From assembly GCA_031275515.1 (NCBI GenBank), contig JAISOQ010000085.1, positions 1-5,306 of the forward strand: a stretch of DNA of 5,306 nucleotides. The letters run 5' to 3'. Numbering within the stretch: the first letter of the stretch is position 1; each line of letters opens with the position of its first letter. Positions 1 through 5,306 of the stretch are shown here, piece after piece. Under the pieces are notes generated by a model. The model saw only the letters and a program-made list of their open reading frames with translations. It did not search any database and was not told the origin of the DNA. This stretch comes from Treponema sp. (lineage in GTDB: Bacteria; Spirochaetota; Spirochaetia; Treponematales; Breznakiellaceae). The translations under genes were made by a program, and so were the position numbers.

Positions 1-16
1 GGTGTTTTCCAACACC
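1..16. other. Perfect 6-bp hairpin, possible terminator stem
   Basis: GGTGTT and AACACC form a perfect 6-bp stem around a 4-base loop. Read on the minus strand the loop is GGAA, a GNRA-type tetraloop. It lies about 115 bases past the aroC stop, so it could be the stem of a terminator for the minus-strand operon, but any T-run would fall outside the window. Read on the plus strand it is followed by a loosely T-rich stretch, so it could instead end a convergent gene to the left. It might also lie inside a gene running off the edge. The structure is seen directly; its role is not. Confidence 0.35.
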
Positions 17-40
17 GTATTCTGTATTTTGCTTTTGGGG

Positions 41-53
41 GGTGACGGTCACC
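41..53. other. 13-base palindrome (GGTGAC-G-GTCACC)
   Basis: Two perfect 6-base inverted arms surround a single central base. The loop is too short for a good RNA hairpin, so a dimeric protein binding site is a more natural reading than a terminator. It sits about 80 bases downstream of aroC on the minus strand and covers a possible GTG start (bases 52-50) of an open frame that runs off the left edge. The remainder of bases 1-130 shows no assured gene. Chance occurrence is possible for a motif of this size. Confidence 0.3.
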
Positions 54-130
54 GTTTTAAATGGCCTTTCCCTGTGCGAAACCCCCGGGAACGGAAGAAA
101 AGCGGCAGACCGGCGAACAATACCTGGGAA

Positions 131-1276
131 TCATACCCGCCCGCTCCGGTTGAGGAGAAGGAGGTCCGCCAGCGTCAGGGCGGTCATGGCTTCCACTACC
201 GGTACGGCCCGGGGGCAGACACATACATCATGGCGGCCCTGAATCACCAGGTCCCGCACATTCCCTACCCGGTCCACCGTCTTTTGCTGTCTGGAGATTG
301 AAGCGATGGGTTTAAAGGCCACGGTGAATTCCAAGGGCATACCGGTGGAGATTCCCCCCAGAACGCCCCCCGCATTGTTGGTTTCGTACCCTATGCCAGG
401 AACGCTTGTATGGATGGCGTTACACCCGGCTGTATTGGTATCGCTGCCAGGGGCCATAGGATATTTCTTCGGCACAGGCCGGTCATTTTGAAGGGAGCCC
501 CGGGAAGAAGCGGCGGCGAAACCAGCGCCAAAAGCGACGGCTTTGGTAGCCCCGATGGAAAGCATGGCCCCGGCCAGCCGGGCGTCCAGCTTCCCGAAGA
601 CCGGGTCCCCCAGACCCGGCGGAAGACCGGTTACCGCACAGGAAACGATCCCCCCGGCGCTGTCCCCTCCGGAGCGCAATTCTTCTATCACCTTGAGGAT
701 CCGTTCGGCGGTTTCCCGGTTGGGGACCCGCAGGGGATTGCGTTCCGCCTCTTCAAGGTCAAACCCGCTCTCACCGGCGCCGGGGGCGTCTATCCCTGCG
801 GCTGAGGAAGTCCACGCCCGGACCGTAACGCCGAATCCGGCGAGAAAGGCTTTGGCCGCCGCGCCTGCGGCAACCCTGCCCAGAGTTTCCCTCCCGGAAC
901 TCCTGCCGCCCCCCCGGTGATCCCGAAACCCGTACTTGGCTTCCCAAACCCAGTCGGCGTGGCCCGGCCTGTATAGGTCTTTCAGATTGTCGTAATCGCC
1001 GGAACGCTGGGAGGTGTTGCGTACTATGACGGCGATAGGAGTCCCCAAAGTCCTGCCCTCAAAAACGCCGGAGAGAATTTCAGGCTCGTCCGGCTCTGAC
1101 CGGGTGGTGGCAGGCCCCCCGCCGCCCGGACGGCGGCGGCTCAGTTCGCGGCGTATATCCTCCAGAGAAAAAGGGACCCCCGCAGGACAGCCGTCAATGA
1201 CACAGCCCAGAGCGGGACCATGAGATTCCCCGAAAGTAGTGACGGTAAAAACCGTACCAAAACTGCTGCCCCCCAT
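131..1276 (-). CDS. aroC: Chorismate synthase
   Basis: Chorismate synthase is a cytoplasmic enzyme that converts 5-enolpyruvylshikimate 3-phosphate to chorismate with loss of phosphate. This is the last shikimate-pathway step, and it needs reduced FMN. The 381-residue product matches the family along its whole length and is slightly longer than the roughly 360 residues of the E. coli enzyme. Visible landmarks are the GESHG signature at residues 16-20 with the active-site His19, RPGHAD at 103-108 with the second conserved His106, the RGGGRSSGRET block at 121-131, QQKTVD at 330-335, and the C-terminal RHD signature at 348-350. The start is well placed: the first residues match the family's usual N-terminus, and a GGAGG lies 10 bases upstream inside the end of the preceding kinase gene. 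The ATG shares its A with the kinase stop (TAATG), which points to translational coupling and one transcript. No frameshift or missing catalytic residue was seen. Confidence 0.98.
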   Translation of the reverse strand: MGGSSFGTVFTVTTFGESHGPALGCVIDGCPAGVPFSLEDIRRELSRRRPGGGGPATTRSEPDEPEILSGVFEGRTLGTPIAVIVRNTSQRSGDYDNLKDLYRPGHADWVWEAKYGFRDHRGGGRSSGRETLGRVAAGAAAKAFLAGFGVTVRAWTSSAAGIDAPGAGESGFDLEEAERNPLRVPNRETAERILKVIEELRSGGDSAGGIVSCAVTGLPPGLGDPVFGKLDARLAGAMLSIGATKAVAFGAGFAAASSRGSLQNDRPVPKKYPMAPGSDTNTAGCNAIHTSVPGIGYETNNAGGVLGGISTGMPLEFTVAFKPIASISRQQKTVDRVGNVRDLVIQGRHDVCVCPRAVPVVEAMTALTLADLLLLNRSGRV

Positions 1277-2241
1277 TAGGAAAGAGCCTCCGTTTCGGCA
1301 AAGGTTGGCGGTTCCGCCCCCCGGCGTGAGCAGACCAGGGACGCGGCCTTATTGGCAAAGAACAGGGCGTCGTAGAGTTCGCCTTCTGTTAGAGTAGATA
1401 TGGCCTTTCGTGACATACGTCCGTGGAGTTCCAGCCAGGCGAGGAAAGCGCCGTGGAAGGTGTCGCCTGCGCCTATGGTGTCCACTACCGGTACATTGAC
1501 CACCGGCGCGGTAACTCGGAGAAGGGTTCCATCTTTTCGTTTGGCCAAAGCCAACGCGCCCCTGGGCCCCAGGGTGGTAATCGCCAACTGGGGGCCCAAA
1601 GTCAGAATTCTCTCCAGGGACTTTTCCAGCCCCAAACCGGGATAGATAAAATCGAAATCCGCTTCGGAGACCTTGGCGATAGTCGCATCCGCCGCCCACC
1701 CCTCAAAACGTTTGACATACGCCGACTTGCAGGGGATCATGAAGGGCCGCACGTTGGGGTCCAGGGAGATAACCGGCGCGTCCTCTCCCCGCCTCCCCTC
1801 CCGGCGTATCAGGGCCTCGATGGAAGAGGCCACAGGTTCCATAGTCAGGGAGATGGACCCAAAAAGTATGCACCGGACCTCAGAAGGAAGGGACGCGGGC
1901 AGATCCGCCTGAGTCAGGGACCGGTCGGCGCTTCCCTGGGTATAAAAGATATATTGAGGTTCCCTGCCTTTTTCGAGCTTAACGAAAGCCAGGGTAGAAG
2001 TCTCATTGGACCGGACAATCAAACCCGTATGGACCTTGTTCCGCACAAGCCGGCCTATCAGGGTTTCCCCGAAAAAATCCGTGGAGAGCCTTCCAAAAAA
2101 GGCCGCAGACGCCCCGAGCCGGCCTATGGCAATGGCGGTATTGTAGGGACTACCCCCGGGACAGGGGAGAAAAAGCGTCTCCCCTTCCGGCAAAGTCCTG
2201 GGGACCATGTCTATCAGCGCTTCGCCGCAGGCCAGAATCAT
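1276..2241 (-). CDS. PfkB-family sugar kinase, probable fructokinase
   Basis: This is a ribokinase/PfkB-fold carbohydrate kinase that would transfer phosphate from ATP to a sugar in the cytoplasm. Fructose is the most likely substrate (giving fructose 6-phosphate), because the N-terminus (ACGEALIDMVPR, residues 4-15) and the block around residues 84-106 resemble alpha-proteobacterial fructokinases as I remember them. The sugar remains an inference. The first PfkB signature, GGSPYNTA, is at 29-36. DPNVRP is at 161-166, TLGPRGAL at 223-230, and the second signature, DTIGAGDTF, at 254-262 with the catalytic base Asp260 and the anion-hole GAGD. The 321-residue length is normal. AGGAGG lies 6 bases before the ATG, and a sigma-70-like promoter lies just upstream, so this is the first gene of the operon. 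Its stop overlaps the aroC start by one base. A hexokinase gene lies divergently across the control region. Alternative substrates within the family, such as other hexoses or nucleosides, cannot be excluded. Confidence 0.92.
   Translation of the reverse strand: MILACGEALIDMVPRTLPEGETLFLPCPGGSPYNTAIAIGRLGASAAFFGRLSTDFFGETLIGRLVRNKVHTGLIVRSNETSTLAFVKLEKGREPQYIFYTQGSADRSLTQADLPASLPSEVRCILFGSISLTMEPVASSIEALIRREGRRGEDAPVISLDPNVRPFMIPCKSAYVKRFEGWAADATIAKVSEADFDFIYPGLGLEKSLERILTLGPQLAITTLGPRGALALAKRKDGTLLRVTAPVVNVPVVDTIGAGDTFHGAFLAWLELHGRMSRKAISTLTEGELYDALFFANKAASLVCSRRGAEPPTFAETEALS
1287..1291 (-). promoter_or_regulatory. Ribosome binding site of aroC
   Basis: GGAGG on the minus strand, 10 bases before the aroC ATG and inside the last codons of the sugar kinase gene. 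The spacing is somewhat long, which suits reinitiation by ribosomes ending at the overlapping TAATG. It supports the chosen aroC start. Confidence 0.6.
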
Positions 2242-2247
2242 GCAGGA

Positions 2248-2253
2248 CCTCCT
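2248..2253 (-). promoter_or_regulatory. Ribosome binding site of the sugar kinase
   Basis: AGGAGG on the minus strand, 6 bases before the ATG at 2241. A strong Shine-Dalgarno match with ideal spacing, which fixes the start of the kinase gene. Confidence 0.8.
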
Positions 2254-2271
2254 CTTCGTGTGTCGATGTTG

Positions 2272-2283
2272 AGAGTATACTCT
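2272..2283. promoter_or_regulatory. 12-base palindrome over the -10 element, possible operator
   Basis: AGAGTATACTCT is a perfect 12-base inverted repeat. It contains the whole proposed -10 hexamer of the kinase-aroC promoter, so a dimeric regulator bound here would block transcription of that operon. Because it is symmetrical it also presents a TATACT on the plus strand. The palindrome is seen directly; regulator binding is an inference, and no regulator gene lies in the window. Confidence 0.35.
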
Positions 2284-2302
2284 AAGGACCGTAAATTCAC
2301 AA
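2274..2302 (-). promoter_or_regulatory. Sigma-70-like promoter of the kinase-aroC operon
   Basis: On the minus strand, TTGTGA (2302-2297) and TATACT (2279-2274) are separated by exactly 17 bases. The -10 matches the consensus at five of six positions and the -35 at four of six. Transcription would start near 2267, giving a leader of about 25 bases that contains the AGGAGG. No other equally good pair was seen upstream of this operon. It was identified by eye. Confidence 0.55.
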
Positions 2303-2308
2303 TATTAG

Positions 2309-2344
2309 GAGGCTGTCCCAAGACTGAAGTTTTGGGACAACCTC
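2309..2344. repeat. 36-base near-perfect inverted repeat in the divergent control region
   Basis: The left arm at 2309-2324 (GAGGCTGTCCCAAGAC) pairs with the right arm at 2329-2344 (GTTTTGGGACAACCTC) around a TGAA loop. There are 14 Watson-Crick pairs; in the plus-strand RNA there is also one G-U wobble and one C/A mismatch. TAG stands directly on both sides (2306-2308 and 2345-2347), like a short target duplication. It lies 6 bases upstream of the -35 of the minus-strand operon and about 44 bases upstream of the hexokinase -10, so neither promoter would transcribe it. It could be a minimal transposon-derived repeat (two abutted inverted ends), a dispersed palindromic repeat, a barrier to transcription passing through, or a regulator site. 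No T-run follows on either strand, so a classic terminator is less likely. Confidence 0.7.
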
Positions 2345-2387
2345 TAGCGCATGGATATAAGGATACCATTTTTCCTGCATAATGGTT

Positions 2388-2393
2388 TATAAT
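2388..2393 (+). promoter_or_regulatory. -10 element of the hexokinase promoter
   Basis: A perfect TATAAT lies 31 bases before the hexokinase ATG, predicting a start of transcription near 2400. At the usual spacing there is no convincing -35 (ACCATT at 2365-2370 is weak), so the promoter may need an activator or rely on the -10 alone. ATAATGG occurs twice, at 2379-2385 and 2389-2395, exactly 10 bases apart, and the second copy overlaps this -10. Confidence 0.45.
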
Positions 2394-2413
2394 GGAAAAT
2401 AATTCATGATTAT

Positions 2414-2418
2414 GGAGG
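2414..2418 (+). promoter_or_regulatory. Ribosome binding site of hexokinase
   Basis: GGAGG ends 6 bases before the ATG at 2425. It is a good match with ideal spacing and supports this start. Confidence 0.75.
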
Positions 2419-2424
2419 TACGGT

Positions 2425-3783
2425 ATGGGCAGGGGTTTTAATCCTAAAGAGTTGGCTGAGTTTGCCCGGCATTATGGGTTTCATTATGATATTTGCGATC
2501 CTGTTATGCTGATTCGGGATATACTGTCCGATATGGAGCGGGGGCTTAGAGGGCAGCGGTCGAATCTGCCTATGATTCCGGCATATATCAGTCCGGCTGC
2601 GTCTATGCCGCCGGGCAAGCCGGTCATTGCCCTGGACGCGGGGGGAACGAACCTGAGGGCGGCGTTGGTGCAGTTTAACGAGAAGGGCGAAAGCCATGCG
2701 GAAGGAACCAAAAAAGCGCCTATGCCGGGGACTCAGGGGAGGGTTTCGGCGGAACAGTTCTTCGATCAGCTTGCGGATATAGCGGCGCCGCTTTTGGAAC
2801 AGTCGCCGGATGCTGCGGGGATAGGGTTCTGCTTTTCTTACCCCATGGATATTACCAAAGACGCGGACGGGGTACTCCTGGCTTTCAGCAAGGAGGTGGA
2901 CGCGCCGGATGTGATCGGGAAGCGGATAGGCCAAGGGCTGCGGGAAGCCCTGGCCCGCCGGAACCTGAAAGCTCCCGAAAGGATTGTACTCCTCAATGAT
3001 ACGGTGGCGACATTGCTTTCCGGGCTGGTGGAGATTCCGGCGGATGGGGGAAAGCGCAAGGGAGAGGACAAATACGGCGTGGGCGGCGGCCCGGTAATCG
3101 GCCTTATCCTGGGGACGGGGTTCAACACGGCGTACCCGGAAAAACGGATTCCCAAGATTGGATTTGAGTCCGAAACCGCGCCCCAGATCGTGGTTTGCGA
3201 AAGCGGCAACTTCGCGCCCCTGTACCTGGGGTATCTGGACCGGGAATACGATGCAACGACGAAAAATCCCGGAACCTATTTGATAGAAAAAGCCTGTGCC
3301 GGCGCGTATCTGGGCCCCCTGACCCTGAAAATTCTGAAACAGGCGGTGGAAGACGGGGTACTCACCTTCAAGAAGTCCGGCGCGCTTTTGGAGTGGCCGT
3401 CTTTGCAGACCAGGGACCTTAACGAATTCATGCATAGTCCCTTGGCCGGGAAAGGACCCATAGGCGAACTTTTTGGGCCTGATGAACTTGACGGACTGCG
3501 GTCCCTGGCGTACCTGACGTCCATTGTGACGGAACGGGGGGCCATGATGTCCGCCGCAGTGGTGGCCGCCATGGTGCAGCGGGTAGGAGAAGGTTATGAT
3601 CCCTTTGTCCCGGTCCGTATTGCCGTGGAAGGGACCACCTATATGATATACAAGGGGATGAGAGAGGCTCTGGAGTCTTACCTTCATGCCATGCTGTACA
3701 AAGATTCTCCCCGGTCTTATGTAATATCCCCGGTAGAGCAGGCTTCCCTGTTCGGCGCGGCTGTGGCGGCATTGTCGACCTGA
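2425..3783 (+). CDS. hxk: Hexokinase (eukaryotic-type family)
   Basis: This enzyme phosphorylates glucose, and probably other hexoses, to the 6-phosphate using ATP, at the entry of glycolysis in the cytoplasm. The 452-residue protein follows the yeast/mammalian hexokinase plan rather than bacterial glucokinase or ROK families. The first phosphate loop LDAGGTNLRA is at residues 70-79. The sugar-binding signature GFCFSYP is at 134-140, with SKEVD at 155-159. LLNDTVATL at 189-197 carries the catalytic Asp192. LGTGFNTAY is at 229-237, CESGNF with Glu259 at 258-263, and the IEKACAGAYLG block at 287-297 has Glu288. The C-terminal nucleotide-binding part (VEGTTYMIYKG, then a GAAVAALS end) closes the fold. 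All expected active-site residues are present. A glycine- and lysine-rich insertion at about 203-221 is absent from yeast hexokinase. Treponemes carry an enzyme of this type and length. The first 35 or so codons are richer in T-ending codons than the rest. It is transcribed alone, divergently from the sugar kinase operon. Confidence 0.95.
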   Translation: MGRGFNPKELAEFARHYGFHYDICDPVMLIRDILSDMERGLRGQRSNLPMIPAYISPAASMPPGKPVIALDAGGTNLRAALVQFNEKGESHAEGTKKAPMPGTQGRVSAEQFFDQLADIAAPLLEQSPDAAGIGFCFSYPMDITKDADGVLLAFSKEVDAPDVIGKRIGQGLREALARRNLKAPERIVLLNDTVATLLSGLVEIPADGGKRKGEDKYGVGGGPVIGLILGTGFNTAYPEKRIPKIGFESETAPQIVVCESGNFAPLYLGYLDREYDATTKNPGTYLIEKACAGAYLGPLTLKILKQAVEDGVLTFKKSGALLEWPSLQTRDLNEFMHSPLAGKGPIGELFGPDELDGLRSLAYLTSIVTERGAMMSAAVVAAMVQRVGEGYDPFVPVRIAVEGTTYMIYKGMREALESYLHAMLYKDSPRSYVISPVEQASLFGAAVAALST

Positions 3784-3794
3784 TTGGCGGCGGG

Positions 3795-3828
3795 CGGAAA
3801 GCCCCGGAGGCTTACAAGGATCTTTCCG
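3795..3828. terminator. Weak hairpin in the convergent gap, possible bidirectional terminator
   Basis: CGGAAAG (3795-3801) and CTTTCCG (3822-3828) form a 7-bp stem with a 20-base interior. Overlapping its left arm, AAGCC (3799-3803) and GGCTT (3809-3813) can form an alternative 5-bp hairpin. The element fills most of the 54-base gap between the converging hexokinase and NFACT genes, where termination in both directions would be needed. No T-run follows on either strand, so Rho-dependent ending is also possible. Confidence 0.3.
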
Positions 3829-3837
3829 GCTTGGGGG

Positions 3838-5256
3838 TTACTTTTCTACCCGGCAGTATTCCAGTTCTTTAAGGCGTTTGGGGTCCGCTTTTATGTGCAG
3901 ATTTTTTTCCTGTGTGGGGATAACGAGACCTTTGGGGCCGTTTTTGGCCCTGCGGAGGTATTTGACCTGGGTGTAGAACAGGTCGCCTTCGCCGTTTCCC
4001 CGGCCTTTGGAGTAGAAAAGCGCCAGGTTCCCCGCGTCCAGCAGTATGTCCAGGGGCACGGTCTTTCCGGACCGCTGTTTGATGAACACGTAGGAACCGG
4101 GAAAATCCCGGGCGTGGAGCCAGACATCTTTTCCCTTGACGTGCCACCGGAGGAGGGCGTCGTTCTCCGAGGCGTCCCGCCCCACGATGATGAGCCAGTC
4201 TTTGCGGCGGAAGGACAAGCCTGGCCGTTTCCGGTCTACCGCCGCCGGTGCTTTGCCGCCCTTGTTTTTAAGGAGTTTGTGGAGGATGAGGGGATTGGTT
4301 TCCGCCAGCAGGCGTTCCAGGGTTTGCCCCAGCCGCGCTAATTCCTGCTCCCCCAGGGCTATTTCCTCCCTGACCTCAGAAAGGCCGTGTTTTGCCTTCC
4401 GGTACTGTTCGTAATACCCCTCCGCCGAGGCTGGGGCAGTCTTTTTGGCGTCCAGCTTGATGCGTACCAGTTCCCCGGTGTAGAAATTCTCCGCCTCAAG
4501 CCACTGGTCCCCTGGTTTTACGGCGGATATATTGGCCATAATGATGTCCCCGCATTCCCGCAGCCTGTCCGCTGCCGCATAGTCCGCCTCTTTTGCCCGC
4601 AGACGCTCCAGGGACGCTTCAAGACGGGTCATACTGCCGCCGAAACTTTTCCGGGCCTGTTCCCGCAAGGCTTCCAGAGACAACGCCCCGCCGTGTTCCG
4701 CATACCAGGCGTCTATCTTCCCGTTGAAGGTCCCCCCGCCGGGAAGCTCCCGCACTGCGTATTCCCGCCCTCCCCCGGAGGCCGCCGTATCCGCTGCGGC
4801 TTCCGGCTCGTACTGGCCTCCTGAAACCTCGCCCCGTCTGGGGCTGCGGCGCATGGCGTCCAGCACGATTCCGTCTTCGCCGGTAACGATTACATTGGCG
4901 GCGTTGGACCAGAGCCGGACGTAGAAGCGGTAACGGTTCTGCCCCTGGCGGATGATAAACCTGACTATGCGATTGTCCCCCAACTGGACCGCTTCTTCAA
5001 TATAGCCGTTGACGATGCGGGACTTGCAAAATTCCGCGAAACGCAGGGGCCGGTCGCCCTTTACCGCGCCGTTTCGGGTTTCGTGGAGGCGGCAAGCGCC
5101 GGGGGTCAGGGCAATAAGAAGATACCGGGTCCCGCCCTTGCCGTAAAGTCTCAGGCAAAGGACATCATAGGCGCTTTGAAACACCTGCTGAATCTGGGAA
5201 CCTTTCAGATCGAGTTCGGACAGGATGAGGTTGATTTCTTTCCAGTTTAGCGACAT
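3838..5256 (-). CDS. NFACT (RqcH/Rqc2/FbpA) family protein, short form
   Basis: NFACT proteins bind the large ribosomal subunit with peptidyl-tRNA in ribosome-associated quality control. The RqcH type adds alanine tails to stalled chains. The older name, fibronectin-binding protein, is unlikely to describe the main role. In this 472-residue protein the NFACT-N domain covers about residues 1-145. A coiled-coil middle runs over about 190-235 and 280-325, broken by GDIIMANI at 236-243. NFACT-R (DUF814) follows at about 345-450, with GRDASENDALL at 359-369 and DVWLHARDFPGSYVFI at 377-392. It is about 100 residues shorter than Bacillus RqcH. The loss lies around 150-178, where a helix-hairpin-helix segment is expected. 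The usual DR pair appears as D94-N95-R96. The start is supported by GGAGG four bases upstream, and a TAAACT at 5296-5291 could be a -10 whose -35 is outside the window. There is no signal peptide or membrane segment. Family membership is firm; active alanine tailing is not. Confidence 0.93.
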   Translation of the reverse strand: MSLNWKEINLILSELDLKGSQIQQVFQSAYDVLCLRLYGKGGTRYLLIALTPGACRLHETRNGAVKGDRPLRFAEFCKSRIVNGYIEEAVQLGDNRIVRFIIRQGQNRYRFYVRLWSNAANVIVTGEDGIVLDAMRRSPRRGEVSGGQYEPEAAADTAASGGGREYAVRELPGGGTFNGKIDAWYAEHGGALSLEALREQARKSFGGSMTRLEASLERLRAKEADYAAADRLRECGDIIMANISAVKPGDQWLEAENFYTGELVRIKLDAKKTAPASAEGYYEQYRKAKHGLSEVREEIALGEQELARLGQTLERLLAETNPLILHKLLKNKGGKAPAAVDRKRPGLSFRRKDWLIIVGRDASENDALLRWHVKGKDVWLHARDFPGSYVFIKQRSGKTVPLDILLDAGNLALFYSKGRGNGEGDLFYTQVKYLRRAKNGPKGLVIPTQEKNLHIKADPKRLKELEYCRVEK

Positions 5257-5260
5257 AACG

Positions 5261-5265
5261 CCTCC
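5261..5265 (-). promoter_or_regulatory. Ribosome binding site of the NFACT gene
   Basis: GGAGG on the minus strand, four bases before the ATG at 5256. The spacing is a little short but no better start lies nearby, and the protein begins as NFACT-N domains usually do. The remaining bases to the right edge (5266-5306) hold the leader, including a CCGG-TATG-CCGG inverted repeat at 5271-5282, and no gene. Confidence 0.6.
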
Positions 5266-5306
5266 GTGTTCCGGTATGCCGGACCGGATCAGTTTACCAT
5301 CCGAAG

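Noticed and set aside
2..301. A plus-strand frame from the left edge with a hydrophobic start resembling a signal peptide
   Set aside because: Most of it is antisense to the C-terminal part of aroC. The apparent hydrophobic start is only about a dozen residues, and no ribosome binding site can be seen at the window edge.
1423..2382. A 319-codon open frame on the plus strand opposite the sugar kinase
   Set aside because: It is antisense to a kinase with full PfkB signatures, has low-complexity composition, no family resemblance, and runs through the control region.
2410..3687. A 425-codon open frame on the minus strand opposite almost the entire hexokinase gene
   Set aside because: The translation is rich in Arg, His, Pro and Gly with no recognisable domain. 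It is the expected by-product of GC-rich codons in the opposite strand of a well-supported hexokinase.
3784..4341. A 185-codon plus-strand frame following hexokinase
   Set aside because: It starts directly after the hexokinase stop but lies almost entirely opposite the conserved NFACT-R domain, which is clearly the coding strand. No ribosome binding site was seen.
5271..5285. CCGG-TATG-CCGG inverted repeat followed by another CCGG-like repeat upstream of the NFACT gene
   Set aside because: The arms are only four bases and self-complementary, so they are expected by chance in GC-rich DNA. Not enough upstream sequence is available to judge it.

Overview
The window looks like ordinary chromosomal DNA of a free-living or host-associated bacterium, most likely a spirochaete of the Treponema group. 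The main clue is a eukaryote-type hexokinase of about 450 residues, a family that is rare in bacteria but present in treponemes. A shortened NFACT protein and a compact, GC-rich, tightly packed layout fit with this. The taxonomic call is an inference from gene content; no rRNA or other marker is present.

Layout: positions 1-130 hold no assured gene, only a hairpin, a short palindrome and an open frame running off the left edge. Positions 131-2241 on the minus strand are a two-gene operon: a PfkB-family fructokinase-like sugar kinase followed by chorismate synthase (aroC). Their stop and start codons share one base (TAATG). Positions 2242-2424 form a divergent control region. It carries a promoter for the minus-strand operon, a -10 element for the plus-strand gene, and between them a 36-base near-perfect inverted repeat flanked by TAG on both sides. 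Positions 2425-3783 on the plus strand encode hexokinase. A 54-base convergent gap with a weak hairpin separates it from an NFACT (RqcH/Rqc2/FbpA) family gene at 3838-5256 on the minus strand, whose ribosome binding site and partial leader fill the right edge.

How the genes fit together: the two divergent kinases could feed glucose and fructose into glycolysis as hexose 6-phosphates. AroC completes the shikimate pathway to chorismate and appears to be translated by coupling to the fructokinase. The NFACT protein belongs to ribosome-associated quality control and is not obviously related to the rest.

I see no phage, CRISPR, toxin-antitoxin, defence or other undescribed multi-gene system here. 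The points most worth a second look are the intergenic palindrome, which resembles two joined transposon ends, and the NFACT protein, which has a changed DR motif and seems to lack the helix-hairpin-helix segment.
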